Source: Candidatus Omnitrophus sp. (GTDB lineage: Bacteria > Omnitrophota > Gorgyraeia > Zapsychrales > Fredricksoniimonadaceae). From it: a stretch of 46,125 bases of DNA. How positions within the stretch are numbered: position 1 is the first letter of the stretch; each line of letters opens with the position of its first letter. The notes below the pieces were generated by a model that was not told the DNA's origin, ran no database searches, and was given only the letters and a program-made list of their open reading frames with translations. The position numbers were made by a program, and so were the translations under genes. The DNA is taken from positions 1 to 46,125 of the forward strand of contig DYQZ01000004.1 in the NCBI GenBank assembly GCA_020719005.1. The letters run 5' to 3'. Of this stretch, positions 24,901 to 34,355 are shown one piece after another.

Positions 24901-27900
24901 CGCACTTTCACTTAAGACGGTCTCATTGGAGGCGGCTTTAAAAGATAAAGATGCGGCACTGTTGGTCTTGAGCAAAGAACGTGAAGCGTTGACCTGGCAA
25001 CGTGCGACGCTACAGAGCGAGAAAGAAAAGCTTTCACTTGAGGCGGAGCGCAATGTTCAGACATTAAAAATGAAGCTTGATGATCTTCAGGAAGAGGGTG
25101 TTGCAAAGGCTCAGGCGGCGAAGGTTCAATTGGCATCTGTTCAGGAAGATGGCTTGAGGAAGGTAAAGGCGTCGGAAGAGGCGCTGTCCCTCCAGCAGAA
25201 GAATGCTGATGAGCAAATGAGAAAAGTGCAGGCGTCTTTGGATGCGTCGAATGCGCAGTTGAAAAAAGTGCAGGCATCGCTTGAGGCGTCTAACATTGCA
25301 TTGAAAGAAAAACAGGATTCTCTCACCGTGTTGACCGGGGAGCGTAATGTTTTGTCCGCAGAGAAAGTCAAAGCCGTTGAGTTGAAGGCATCGACGGAAG
25401 AGGCGTTAAAGAACGTGAAAGCGGAATTGGCCAAAGAGAATGCATCACTGCCGGAGAAGTTGGCACAAGTTAAAAGACCTCTTGAGGCAGAATTGGCAAA
25501 GGTGAAGGCAGAGTGGATGTCGTTGAATGAAGGGTTGAAGAATAAAGAGGCTCAGTTCAATGTTTTATCCAAAGAGCACGCGGATCTGTTGAATGAAAAA
25601 GAAAAACTTGTTGTTTCAAAAGGTGAACTGGAAGCGGCGCTCAAAGATGTAAAAGGATCTTTAATGGCAGCGGTGGCAGAGATGCCGGGGAAGATCGCGG
25701 AAGCAAAGAAGCCGTTGGAATCAAAGGCTGCCGGGCTTGAACAGGAATTGAGAAAGGTTTCAGCTCAGTTAACGTCAGCGAACGACAAGATCCAGACGCT
25801 GTTATCTCAGCAGACCAAGGTTATGCAGGAGAATGCTGCTCTTCTTGAAGCGCGTAATACGGCTGTGGCGCGTGTGGCGCAGTTAACGATTGATCAAAAA
25901 GACCAGGCTGAGGCATTGCCGGTCAAATTGGCTGAAACCAAACGACCGCTGGAAGAAAAGATACAGGACCTTGAAGAGACGGTGGCTACATCGCAAAAGA
26001 CCATTGCTGAGAAAGAGAACGCGATAAGCGCATTGGATAAAGAAAAAGCTCAGCTTATGAAGGATAAGGATTCTTTGGGTGCGGCTGTGCGAGGGGCGAA
26101 TGAAAAGATAGCGTTGTTGCAGGCTGATATCGCGCGCGCGCGTCAGGACATTGATAGCAAGAAGGCGGAAAATGCGGCGCTGTTAAAGGAACGCGACGGG
26201 CTGGAAAATGAGAAAGCCGCGACGCTGAAAGAGACAGCGGCATTTAAGAAAGAGTTTTTGGCGTTGCAGGGGCGTGCTGAAAAGATAGCGCAGGCATTTG
26301 AAGAGAAAGAAAAGGCCCTTGGCGCGACGATCAAAGAGAGAGATGGGCTTTTAAAAGATAAAGTATCTTTGGAGGCGTTACGTTCATCACTTGAAGGTCA
26401 GCTTAAGGAATCACGGGAGAAATTTGCTTCTGAAGCAGATGCTCTTCCTGAGAAATTATTAAAAGCCCAGGAACCGATCGCTTTGCAGGTTAAAGAGGCT
26501 GAGGCAAAATACACGACGGCAAGTGAAGCGTTGAAGAATAAGTCGGACGAAGCTAAGAGCCTTCAGATAAGGCTTGAAGAGATGACCAAGAAAGCGGCGA
26601 GCCTTGATAATGAACGTGCCAAATTGACGCAGGCATTGTCGGCGCTGCAGCAGGAAAAGGAAACATTGAATGCATCGATCCCGGGGCGGGTCGCGAGCGT
26701 TGAGGTGCCGCTGAAAGAAAAAGTGGAAGCGTTGCAGAAACAGCTTTCTGACATGAACAGTGCCTATAAGTCTTCTGAGACGGAAAAAGGGCGTATCTTG
26801 ACCCAGCTGGGGGCGGTCATGAAAGAGCGCGATACGTTGAACGTTGCTGTGGCTGATCTAAGCGGGCAGTTAACACAATTTAAAGGCCAGCTTGTTGAAA
26901 CACGCGAGGCCTTAAAGACAAATGAAACGCTCCTTCCGGAGAAACTTGCCTCGGCGCAGGCGGAAGCGTTAAGACCTGTCACGGATGAACTCGCGGGGGT
27001 GAAGGCCAAGTTGACGGATGTTTCAGCCCAGCTCGTGGTTAAGGCAAAAACTGTGGAAGATCTTTCAGCTGAGCGCGAGGCGCTTAAGAAACAGATCGAA
27101 GGCGTGAACGCAAGATACGGCAAGCTGGAAATGCTTCTTAAGACGCGCATGGATGAGATGCAAAAGGTGATCGGCGAAAAAGATGCCGCATTGACTAAGT
27201 TGAAAGAAGATTCTCAGGCGCGTTGGGAAAGTCGTGAGGTCGAGGTCGCAGGAGTTGCAAAGGCTAAGGATGCGTTGTTGAAAGAAAAAGAGCAGGCCTT
27301 GTCGGTCTTGGGGAAAGAGGCACAGGCGCTTAAGACGCAGTTGGATCAGGTCATTAAAGAAAAAGAAAACGCGGTTGTTGATATCCAACAGTTGAGCAGT
27401 GATAAAGCTGCGCTTGAAAAGAGTATTCCGCTCAAGGTGTCTGAGGCTCTGCGCCCTCTTGAGGCAAAAACAGCACAGATCGTCGCTGAACTTGATAAGA
27501 ATGCGGCGCTATTGGCGTCAAAAGAAAAAGAACTTTCAGCGTTGAACGGTGCGCAGGCGGCACTTCAAAAAGAATTTAAAGGGGCTCAAGAAGAGATAGC
27601 AGGGCTTTCTTTGTCATTGACGCGCGCAGGAGAAACAGCGTCAGTGACGGGTGCAAGACTTCAGGATGCTAAGAAAGAATTGAATGATCTTACGAAAGAA
27701 AAGGATGCGTTAGTAAAGAATATTGGGCAGTTGTTGGATGAGAAGAAAGGCTTGGAAGAGGCTTTAATGGCGTCGAGAAGAGAGGCGGAAAGTCTTCAGG
27801 CATCGATCCCGGAACGTCTTTCGCAGGTACAGACACCGCTCAACGTTAAATTGAGTGCGCTAGAGAAAACAACCCTTGAAAAGGACCAGGTGATCAAAGG

Positions 27901-30900
27901 GTTGGAGGCTGATCTTTCTGCGGTTGGCCAGGAATTGGCGCTTGTTAAGAAAGAATATGCGACGCTGACGGCGGAGAAAATGAAAGCGGATGCGGGAAAT
28001 CAAACGTTGGCCAAAGAACTGCAGGCGCTTAAGGGATCCATACCACAGCAGTTGGCTTCCGTCGAGAAGCCGTTGACAGTGAAGATCGCGGATGCAGAAG
28101 AGCGCGCACGCGGGATGCAGGAGATGTTGTCCCGGAAAGAGGCACTGATCAAAGATGCCGGGGCGCGGCAGGCGGCACTCTTGAAGGAAATGAATGAAGT
28201 TAAACAAGCAAAGAGTGATCTTGAGGTGTTGTTGGCGAAAGAAAGGACGGATCATGAGGCATTTGTCGCCGGTGTGCCGCAACAACTGTTGTCTGTTGAG
28301 ACGCCGCTTAAGAATGAAGTCATGCTTTTGCAGAAGAAGCTCGCAGACAATGCGTCCTTGATACATCAAAAAGAAGAAGTGTATGCCCGGCTTACAACAG
28401 AGCGGGATGGTCTTCTTAAAGATAAGAATGCGGCAGTGGAAGAAGTCAAACGTTTGTCGTTGTTGGTTGATCGTTCCAGGGAAGAGCAGAGTGCGATATC
28501 GACGGCGCTTGTGAATGCACAAAAGGCGCTCAATGATGAAAAGACTGCATTGCCTTTGCGTCTTTCGCAATTGAAAGCACAGACAGAAGCGCCATTGAAT
28601 GCCAGGCTTGCTGAATTGGATTCAACAGAAAAGGCGTTAAATGCGGCATTAAGTGAGAAGCAAAAGAATATTGTTCAGTTGTTGAGTGAGAAAGATCGTT
28701 TGTCGGCACAGTTAAAAGAAGAACAGGGTCGCGCGGCGCAGTTGAGCGGTGCGTTGGATGTCTCCAGAGCAGAAGCATCGCGTCTTAAAGAGGCTTTGCC
28801 TAAAGAGATCGAAGAAGCGCGTAGTAAAGCGCGTGATGAAGCGACACGTCCGCTTCAGGCAGAGGTGGCCCGTCTTAATACGTCACTGGTCGATCAGAAG
28901 AAGACCTTGGACCTTACGAATGAGCAGTTGAGGATCAAGGCTGAGAATGAAAAAACCGCGCTTCAGGCCCGTATCAGTGATGCGGAAAAGAGCATTCAGA
29001 CCAAAGATGAGGCCTTAAAAGCATTGGCTGTATCAAAGGACAAACTTGATGTGCAGCTTAAGGAAGCGCTGGCACAGCGTCAGCGTCAAGAAGAGGCGGC
29101 GCTGAAGGCTCAAGCACTGTTCACTGAAAGATTAAAGGCTGCTGAAACGGCTCTTGTTGAGGTCCAGAAGAAAGCAGAACTTCAACTTGGTCAGGCTCAG
29201 GAATCCGGTCGTGCTGAATTGACGAATGTGAAGGCGGCCGCGCAAAATGCACAGGCGTCTTTGTCAGGAAAGGTCACGGAACTTAGCGAGAAGATAAAGG
29301 AACAGAATAGCGTTATCAAAGAGAGAGAAGACCGGTTAACGGCACTTGATCGTCAGAGAACGGGTCTGCAGCAAGAACTAAAAACATCTCAAGACCGCGT
29401 TATTTCTCTTGAGGCGGATCTTAAGTCCGTCGGGGAGAAGCTTTCTTCTGCTGAAAAGAGTATCCCACAGCGTCTTTCCGCGCTGCGTGTTGAAGTGGCG
29501 CAGCCGTTAGAGGCAGAGATGGCCGCGTTAAAAGCAAAGACAGCTGGCGATCTGACGGCGCTTCAGGTTAAAGCGGGCGAGGATGTTAAACGCGCACAGG
29601 CACAAACAGCAGAAGTGAAAGCCTCTCTTGAGAAAGCATTGGCAGATGCCGGAGCGCGCGTGTCAGCGCTTGATCAGCAGGTTTCTGACAGGCAGGCGCA
29701 GGTCGTTCTTTTGACCAAAGAGAAAGAAGAAGTAACGCGTTCATTGGCGGGCGAACGCGCAGGTTATGCCAAACTGACAAAAGAGCATCAGGATCTCATC
29801 GAGAAAATGAAGATCGTCGAGGCCAGCGTGCCTCAAAAGATCGAGCAGTCGGTCATGGCGTCTGTTGCGGCGGCGCGTGAGCCGTTACAGAATAAGATCG
29901 CTGAATTAGAGAAGAGAACGTCTGCGATGTCAGATGCGATCGGCCAGAAAGATGTGGAATTGTCCCGTCGTGCCGAAGCATTGGCGAAGTTGGTCAAAGA
30001 ACGTGATCTGACGTCAAATGAATTGAACAGTGTTAAGGCCGAAAAGGGAAAGATCCTCGCGGATCTCATGCGCACTGAGGCGGATCTTAAGGCGACCGCC
30101 AGTGCTCTTCCAGAAAAGCTGGCAGCGGTCCGCATGGACGCAACGAAACCTCTTGAGGCGGAACTGGCAAAGACAAAACAAAAAGCGGATGAGGATGTGA
30201 AGGCTGCAATGGCTGATGCCCTTTCTAAGGTCAACGACGAGAAAGCTCGCCGTGAGGCGGAGCAGAGAACGCTGCAGGAAAAGATGGGCGTGCTTAATAA
30301 AGAACTCCTAAATGCCCAGAATGCAATGCTTGGCGTGAAGACAAGCCTTGAGGGAATAAGTCAGCAGCGGAATTCTTTGGTGAATGAAGTTGCAGCTCTA
30401 AAGAAGGAAAATACTGTATTGGCCCGGACGCTTGATGAGGTCCGCTCGGAGGGCCTTAAGGAAAAAGAAGCGGGCGGTGTGCGTATCGCGAACTTAGAGG
30501 CGCAGATGAAGGCAAAGACCGACGATCTTATGAAGCAGGTTGAGGAGCGTATTCGTCAGGCCGAGAATAAGGTTGTCGAAATGCGTCAACAGGCTGAAGA
30601 TCGTTTGGCCATGGCAAAGGCGGAAAATCAGCGTGCCGTGGAAACAGTAAGTGCAGAAGCTGTGAAGACCCGTCAGGAAGCTGAAGGGAAATTAGCGCAG
30701 TTCAATAAAGAGGCGGGGCAGAAAGAAAAAGCATTGCAGGATGAACTTTCGGCATTACGTCAGTCGCTCGACGTTCGTGTTAAAGCGCTCTCAGATGAGC
30801 TAAAGACAGGTGAGAATTCTTTTCTTGCAATGAAGCAGGAACGTGATGCGTTGTCGTTGCGTCTGAAAGAAGAACAGGCGGCTTCTTTAAAATTGAATGT

Positions 30901-33900
30901 TTCATTGAATGACGCGAAGAATGAATTGGCGCGTGTACAACAGGCGATTCCCGCCCAGGTCGCTACTGCAGTTGCGGCTGTTCGCGCTCCTCTTCAGACG
31001 GAGAATAGTACACTCAAGGATGCTTTAACGAAAGCAAAAGAGGAGCTTGCGGTAAAGCTTGAAGAGCTTAAAGACCTGAATGCTGAATTTGATGGGGTCA
31101 AGGAAGCGTTGGTCGCTTCGGAAAAAGAACGAGTGATCAGAGAGAAGCAGGGGGTCATGCTGACAGCTAAATTGTCATCGCTTAGCACCTCGATCCCTGA
31201 TCAGGTTGCATCAGCCAGAGAGCCTGTTCTTAAGGAGTTAAATACACTCAAAGAAAAGATCGTAGAGCAGACGGCGGATATGACAGAGAAACAGCGTCTT
31301 ATCGACGTACTTAGTGCGGATAAGGCGATGCTTTTAAAACAGGCGGAAGACCTGCGTCTTAAGCAGTCTGGCATGGGCCAGGAATTGCTCAGCACGCGCA
31401 CGGCGTTGAAAGCGCAGGAAGAAGATGTTGTTGTGAAGATGGCGCTTGCCAAGAAGCCTTTGGAAGAAGCACTTATTCAGGCGAAGAAAGATCAGGATAA
31501 GCTGCGTGCAGAGATAGGTTTGACCGCCGATCAGCTTCGGGCCAAGATGGCGGCACTTGATCAGTTGAATACGTCGTTGGTTGGTTTGACCAAAGAGCGT
31601 GATCTGTTGATTACTGAAAAGATGCAGTTGAATGCTCAGCTTGAGCAAATAAAGCTTAAAGCGGCCGTTGATGAAAAGAGCGCGATCGAGCGTTTGGCAC
31701 AAGCTGAGACTAATGTGCGCCAGCCCCTGGAAGCTCAAGTGGTAAAGGTCCGGAATGAGATGAGTGCCGAGATAAAAGCGCTTGAAGAAAAGAGTGGGAA
31801 AGAAGCGGAGGCGTTGCAAGCTAAGATCTCGTCGTTGGACATGGCGGCAAAGGACCTTTCAGGTCGCCTCGCGGAAAAAGAAGCGGTATTAAAAAGTTTA
31901 AGCGAGGAAAAACAGAACCTTTCTATGGGACTTGCTTCTCAGGAAAAAGCAAAGGCCTCTCTTGAAGGGAACATTGCGGCGTTAAAAAAGGAAATGGAGG
32001 CGGTGAATGCTTCTGTTGCGGAGCGTGTGGTGAAGGCCAAAGAGCCTTTGGAAAAGCATATCAAGGACCTTGAGAATCAGTTACGTGCAAGTGAGATCCT
32101 CGCCGGATCAAAGCTCAATCAGATGCAGGTCCCTCTTAAGGACAGGATCAGTTTTCTTGAAAATGAAGTTAAAACCGCGCAGGACCTGTATCAACAACAG
32201 GAAAAAATGGTAAAAGAAATGGTCGCTAAGCGCGATGAGCTCCTTAAGAACCTTGGTGAGGTCGAGCGTGACCGTCAGTCGCTTAAAGTTCAGGTCACGG
32301 GTCTGACGAATAAATTAACTGAAAGTGAGAGCGCGCTTCCTGTACGTTTAGCTCAGGCCAAGGCTCCGTCGGAGGCTAAGACCGTTGAACTGGAAAGTCA
32401 GGTCGAGAAATTGACCGCGGCACTTAAAGAAGCACTGGAAAATAAGGACAAGATGGCAGCGGAGTCGCTGAAAGAAGCGCAGGCTTTGCGTCAATCACTT
32501 GATCAGGCGGTGCGTGAGAAGACGTCTGTTGGTAATGAGCTCTCTGTTCTTAAGGCTACAGCAGAGGGGCTGTCGGTGTCCTCTGAGGAAAGAGCTCGAA
32601 GTGTAGAAGAGTTGCGTCAGAAGAATTTTGAACTGACACGTGAGCTTTCAGCGCTTCAGGGGAACAAGGCTTCGTTGGATAAGAAATTCCAGCAGACGGA
32701 TGCGGAGCTTAAAAATTTCCAGGGTTCCATCAGCAAGCGTATTGAAGAAGCCCGTCAGCCTTTGGAAGATACGCTGCGGTCTCTCGAGAAAAATTTGTTC
32801 GAGAAAGATACAGCTCTCAAGGATAAAGATGCCGAGATCATGCGCCTGACCAAAGAGCGCAATAATTTCGTTGGCAAGTTTTCTCAGGCGGAAGAACAAG
32901 GGAAGACATCATTAAGCAAAATGGCTCAGCTTGAAAGCCAGCAGGCAGCATTTGACCAGAAGATGAATGAGACCATTGCTCAGACCAGGGGGCCTCTTGA
33001 AAAACAGATCACGGACCTGACGCTTCGTTTGTCGTCGTTACAAGCTGAGCGCAAGGCGGAGACTGATGGCGTATCTGTCAAGTTGGCTGCTACGAATGCC
33101 GGTTGGGAAAAGCAGATGGCGGCTCTGAAGGCCGAGATGGAACGCATGACGGCAGCTTCCCGTTCTTCGTCGGAAGCGTTAAAGGTTTCTTATGAAGAGA
33201 AGATCGCACAGCTTAATATGCGTCTTAATGAATTGAAGGCCGATCTGGATGGCCGTGTTAAAACAGCGTCGGATGCGAGATCGGCGCAAGATGCACAGCG
33301 GGCGGCATTAAATGCGCTCAAGGAAGAGAAAGCAAAGATGTCGGCGGAGATCCTTCAATTGCGCGAGGCATTAAAAGTGAAAGAAGCTGATATGACGCTT
33401 AAGGTTTCTTCACTTAGCGCTTCCCGTCAGGATGAGATAAAAGCGGTTGAGGAAAAATGGGGCGCTTCAAAAGCAGAGATCGAAAAGACAGCGCAGGCGC
33501 TGAAGGCGCAGTTGAATGCGCAGTCTCTTGAGTTCACGCGGCAAATGCAGGCCAAAGAAATGATCCTCAAGGAGAAAGAATTGGCCGTATCTCAGATGCA
33601 GTTCAGGATCGAAGGGCTGGAGAAAGATCTTGATATGATGAAACAGGACAAGACATCTCTTGATGAAGAGAAGGCCCGTATGGAACAAACCCTCAAGGAG
33701 TCAAAGGCGGGTTCGATCGAATCCCGTCGTGTTGAGATCGACGCGGCTAAGGCACCATTGCTTGAGCAGTCGCGTCAACTTCAAAAGACGGTTGAATTGA
33801 AGGAGGAGGAGATCAAGGCTCAAAAGGCGCGCGAATCTGTTTTGATCCAGACCCGTGAAAAAATGAACGGCGAGTTCGTTCTGTTGAAGGATCAGCTGGG

Positions 33901-34285
33901 CAAACTCGAGGCACAATATGCCGAGGCCATGGCCTTATTGTCTAATGTGCAAGGGGCGGGACGCACAAACCTTGATGAGGCGCGTAAAGAATTAGAGGGG
34001 AAGATCGTCCAGATCCAGGCAGAGTCAGCACCTCTTAAAGCTCAAATAATGGAGAGGGACGCATCGATCAAAGCATTGAAAGCCTCATTAGAAGCATCAG
34101 TGAAAGAGAAAGATGTTATGAATGCCGAGGCTTTAAGGCTGAAAGAGAAAACCGCGGCATTGGAAACAGAATTGAGGTCTAAAGATAAAGCGTTCACAGC
34201 CCTTCGTCAGCAAGTTGATACGAAACAGCAGGACCTGAAGGCTGTTCAGGATGAATTGAACGGAGCGATGGAACTGGTCAAGTAG
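21926..34285 (+). CDS. Giant exported coiled-coil protein (4,119 aa) with about 27 proline-containing repeats
   Basis: One uninterrupted 12.36-kb frame. Residues 1-28 are a signal peptide (ILPGILAVVFLSSNLMPYG, cleavage probably near VHAAP). Almost everything after it is heptad-like, rich in Ala, Glu, Lys, Leu and Gln; I noticed no cysteine. A degenerate motif, [SA][LI]PxK[LV]xxAxxPLExK, recurs about 27 times, at residues near 100, 566, 704, 893, 975, 1174, 1252, 1330, 1506, 1584, 1669, 1833, 1960, 2038, 2116, 2208, 2290, 2512, 2634, 2727, 3007, 3089, 3167, 3363, 3470, 3601 and 3930. Neighbouring copies are most often exactly 78 residues apart. About 35 residues later a second pattern, Kxx(I/L)xxLxxERDxLLKEK, often follows. 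No enzymatic domain, C-terminal anchor or sorting signal is visible. A structural role in the periplasm or envelope is inference; generic similarity to SMC, myosin or tropomyosin reflects composition only. Confidence 0.9.
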   Translation: MNKKSILPGILAVVFLSSNLMPYGVHAAPLDMVAQDELFFAQQELKQAKDKLLAKEAELSKLVMEKEVAKMNAETASREKELLQAKIDGLQKNIVERDQSLPKQIEQSIGPLQSRADELSQELKVLQFSLEQKNIRLAEVEAQKQGIELQMRKTDDEKLLLRDSLRRVGDELDKLKTNLAKRVQEETAVQQAKIVELESKASAQKTLTDEKIKQASVVLEDKVRSLDLQLKSKDDEANAKVAAIKEQLDQKIKNLEAALLSAKNETAGALKNAEGLSKATIETLRQELGAREADAQRRVAEAKVPYEEKIKQLTSNIATVKEAALKDVQVIKGKYEEKVTALQAEMGKAKTDADVKVKAVREELQKKIDELNNKIEQDKTDAAGKLGAQRLDYDGKLALVKQETLKVQQELSSREGMIASLKQERDALLLKGEDAKKSEAVLTAKISGLQDEMAALKKNAELQVQVAKNDSALIVEKMKTDAQLAQEKIKAEADKALANADGRVAKIQEELNALRIVLKDKETQAQVAEKERDALSAKLATALSSGDALRKNMEMVQAELKTFQQSLPQKLEEGKAPLAAEIGMLKAKITALDVAARDADAKARLDIEKAEARTAVEVARIKEESAKALAVVKDDASKALALAKNDTVVGVKAAKEEAAAAVVLVRNESAGEIARIKAEASQMKDASGEEIRLLKAKIAEVQSSLPRLVELEKTPLQEKIRVLETELQQALIVAEKTSGEIKSGYETKLTGLKNTLDQQKVTFEEQLRAVKTPLEAEVRSLQQKLAEMDGTLKVKEEKIAALSSDREALLKEKEKTALSFAGEKNALMSAKADLEGLIKAAQDEGKQSALRLKELSDRKAFLDEALAKASAERVRLTTSLETVQQELKVARESVPLEVAKAADPLKGKIADIEAKAKEEAARMQMSISDLAAKMKAMTTERDALLKEKEKLVVLRANIEEELKTLKETATKEVEALPLKLAEARKPLEEKIGALSLKTVSLEAALKDKDAALLVLSKEREALTWQRATLQSEKEKLSLEAERNVQTLKMKLDDLQEEGVAKAQAAKVQLASVQEDGLRKVKASEEALSLQQKNADEQMRKVQASLDASNAQLKKVQASLEASNIALKEKQDSLTVLTGERNVLSAEKVKAVELKASTEEALKNVKAELAKENASLPEKLAQVKRPLEAELAKVKAEWMSLNEGLKNKEAQFNVLSKEHADLLNEKEKLVVSKGELEAALKDVKGSLMAAVAEMPGKIAEAKKPLESKAAGLEQELRKVSAQLTSANDKIQTLLSQQTKVMQENAALLEARNTAVARVAQLTIDQKDQAEALPVKLAETKRPLEEKIQDLEETVATSQKTIAEKENAISALDKEKAQLMKDKDSLGAAVRGANEKIALLQADIARARQDIDSKKAENAALLKERDGLENEKAATLKETAAFKKEFLALQGRAEKIAQAFEEKEKALGATIKERDGLLKDKVSLEALRSSLEGQLKESREKFASEADALPEKLLKAQEPIALQVKEAEAKYTTASEALKNKSDEAKSLQIRLEEMTKKAASLDNERAKLTQALSALQQEKETLNASIPGRVASVEVPLKEKVEALQKQLSDMNSAYKSSETEKGRILTQLGAVMKERDTLNVAVADLSGQLTQFKGQLVETREALKTNETLLPEKLASAQAEALRPVTDELAGVKAKLTDVSAQLVVKAKTVEDLSAEREALKKQIEGVNARYGKLEMLLKTRMDEMQKVIGEKDAALTKLKEDSQARWESREVEVAGVAKAKDALLKEKEQALSVLGKEAQALKTQLDQVIKEKENAVVDIQQLSSDKAALEKSIPLKVSEALRPLEAKTAQIVAELDKNAALLASKEKELSALNGAQAALQKEFKGAQEEIAGLSLSLTRAGETASVTGARLQDAKKELNDLTKEKDALVKNIGQLLDEKKGLEEALMASRREAESLQASIPERLSQVQTPLNVKLSALEKTTLEKDQVIKGLEADLSAVGQELALVKKEYATLTAEKMKADAGNQTLAKELQALKGSIPQQLASVEKPLTVKIADAEERARGMQEMLSRKEALIKDAGARQAALLKEMNEVKQAKSDLEVLLAKERTDHEAFVAGVPQQLLSVETPLKNEVMLLQKKLADNASLIHQKEEVYARLTTERDGLLKDKNAAVEEVKRLSLLVDRSREEQSAISTALVNAQKALNDEKTALPLRLSQLKAQTEAPLNARLAELDSTEKALNAALSEKQKNIVQLLSEKDRLSAQLKEEQGRAAQLSGALDVSRAEASRLKEALPKEIEEARSKARDEATRPLQAEVARLNTSLVDQKKTLDLTNEQLRIKAENEKTALQARISDAEKSIQTKDEALKALAVSKDKLDVQLKEALAQRQRQEEAALKAQALFTERLKAAETALVEVQKKAELQLGQAQESGRAELTNVKAAAQNAQASLSGKVTELSEKIKEQNSVIKEREDRLTALDRQRTGLQQELKTSQDRVISLEADLKSVGEKLSSAEKSIPQRLSALRVEVAQPLEAEMAALKAKTAGDLTALQVKAGEDVKRAQAQTAEVKASLEKALADAGARVSALDQQVSDRQAQVVLLTKEKEEVTRSLAGERAGYAKLTKEHQDLIEKMKIVEASVPQKIEQSVMASVAAAREPLQNKIAELEKRTSAMSDAIGQKDVELSRRAEALAKLVKERDLTSNELNSVKAEKGKILADLMRTEADLKATASALPEKLAAVRMDATKPLEAELAKTKQKADEDVKAAMADALSKVNDEKARREAEQRTLQEKMGVLNKELLNAQNAMLGVKTSLEGISQQRNSLVNEVAALKKENTVLARTLDEVRSEGLKEKEAGGVRIANLEAQMKAKTDDLMKQVEERIRQAENKVVEMRQQAEDRLAMAKAENQRAVETVSAEAVKTRQEAEGKLAQFNKEAGQKEKALQDELSALRQSLDVRVKALSDELKTGENSFLAMKQERDALSLRLKEEQAASLKLNVSLNDAKNELARVQQAIPAQVATAVAAVRAPLQTENSTLKDALTKAKEELAVKLEELKDLNAEFDGVKEALVASEKERVIREKQGVMLTAKLSSLSTSIPDQVASAREPVLKELNTLKEKIVEQTADMTEKQRLIDVLSADKAMLLKQAEDLRLKQSGMGQELLSTRTALKAQEEDVVVKMALAKKPLEEALIQAKKDQDKLRAEIGLTADQLRAKMAALDQLNTSLVGLTKERDLLITEKMQLNAQLEQIKLKAAVDEKSAIERLAQAETNVRQPLEAQVVKVRNEMSAEIKALEEKSGKEAEALQAKISSLDMAAKDLSGRLAEKEAVLKSLSEEKQNLSMGLASQEKAKASLEGNIAALKKEMEAVNASVAERVVKAKEPLEKHIKDLENQLRASEILAGSKLNQMQVPLKDRISFLENEVKTAQDLYQQQEKMVKEMVAKRDELLKNLGEVERDRQSLKVQVTGLTNKLTESESALPVRLAQAKAPSEAKTVELESQVEKLTAALKEALENKDKMAAESLKEAQALRQSLDQAVREKTSVGNELSVLKATAEGLSVSSEERARSVEELRQKNFELTRELSALQGNKASLDKKFQQTDAELKNFQGSISKRIEEARQPLEDTLRSLEKNLFEKDTALKDKDAEIMRLTKERNNFVGKFSQAEEQGKTSLSKMAQLESQQAAFDQKMNETIAQTRGPLEKQITDLTLRLSSLQAERKAETDGVSVKLAATNAGWEKQMAALKAEMERMTAASRSSSEALKVSYEEKIAQLNMRLNELKADLDGRVKTASDARSAQDAQRAALNALKEEKAKMSAEILQLREALKVKEADMTLKVSSLSASRQDEIKAVEEKWGASKAEIEKTAQALKAQLNAQSLEFTRQMQAKEMILKEKELAVSQMQFRIEGLEKDLDMMKQDKTSLDEEKARMEQTLKESKAGSIESRRVEIDAAKAPLLEQSRQLQKTVELKEEEIKAQKARESVLIQTREKMNGEFVLLKDQLGKLEAQYAEAMALLSNVQGAGRTNLDEARKELEGKIVQIQAESAPLKAQIMERDASIKALKASLEASVKEKDVMNAEALRLKEKTAALETELRSKDKAFTALRQQVDTKQQDLKAVQDELNGAMELVK
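25223..25306 (+). repeat. Tandem 42-bp (14-codon) duplication inside the giant gene
   Basis: Codons for KVQASLDASNAQLK (25223-25264) are followed directly by KVQASLEASNIALK (25265-25306). The unit is 14 residues, that is, two heptads. Many differences are at third positions, so the duplication is not recent. It shows one way the coiled coil has grown without breaking register. Confidence 0.8.
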
Positions 34286-34291
34286 AAAAAA

Positions 34292-34355
34292 TAGGGACAT
34301 GATGACTTTTCTAACATAAATAATAAGAAAAGTCATCGTGTCCCTACTTTTTTCG
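34292..34355 (+). terminator. Strong terminator hairpin after the giant gene
   Basis: Arms 34292-34312 and 34326-34346 pair over 21 bases with a single T-G wobble and a 13-nt loop. A T-run follows (CTTTTTTCG), and an A-run precedes the left arm, so it could end transcription in both directions. It separates the coiled-coil unit from the polysaccharide operon. The rest of the gap to 34473 is AT-rich; it includes a small palindrome AAGTAT-TTT-ATACTT at 34380-34394 and a TTGACT at 34401 without a convincing -10. Confidence 0.88.

Noticed and set aside
21926-34285. Giant gene as an SMC, myosin or tropomyosin homologue
   Set aside because: There are no ATPase heads, hinge domain or motor domain, and a signal peptide is present; similarity is limited to coiled-coil composition.
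21926-34285. The repeats in the giant gene as a CRISPR-like or DNA-level satellite array
   Set aside because: The periodicity exists at the protein level; the DNA of different units has diverged strongly and there are no identical direct repeats with spacers.
22103-34336. Many long minus-strand open frames opposite the giant gene
   Set aside because: They result from the biased Ala/Glu/Lys/Leu codon composition of the coiled coil; their products are compositionally odd and lack start signals.
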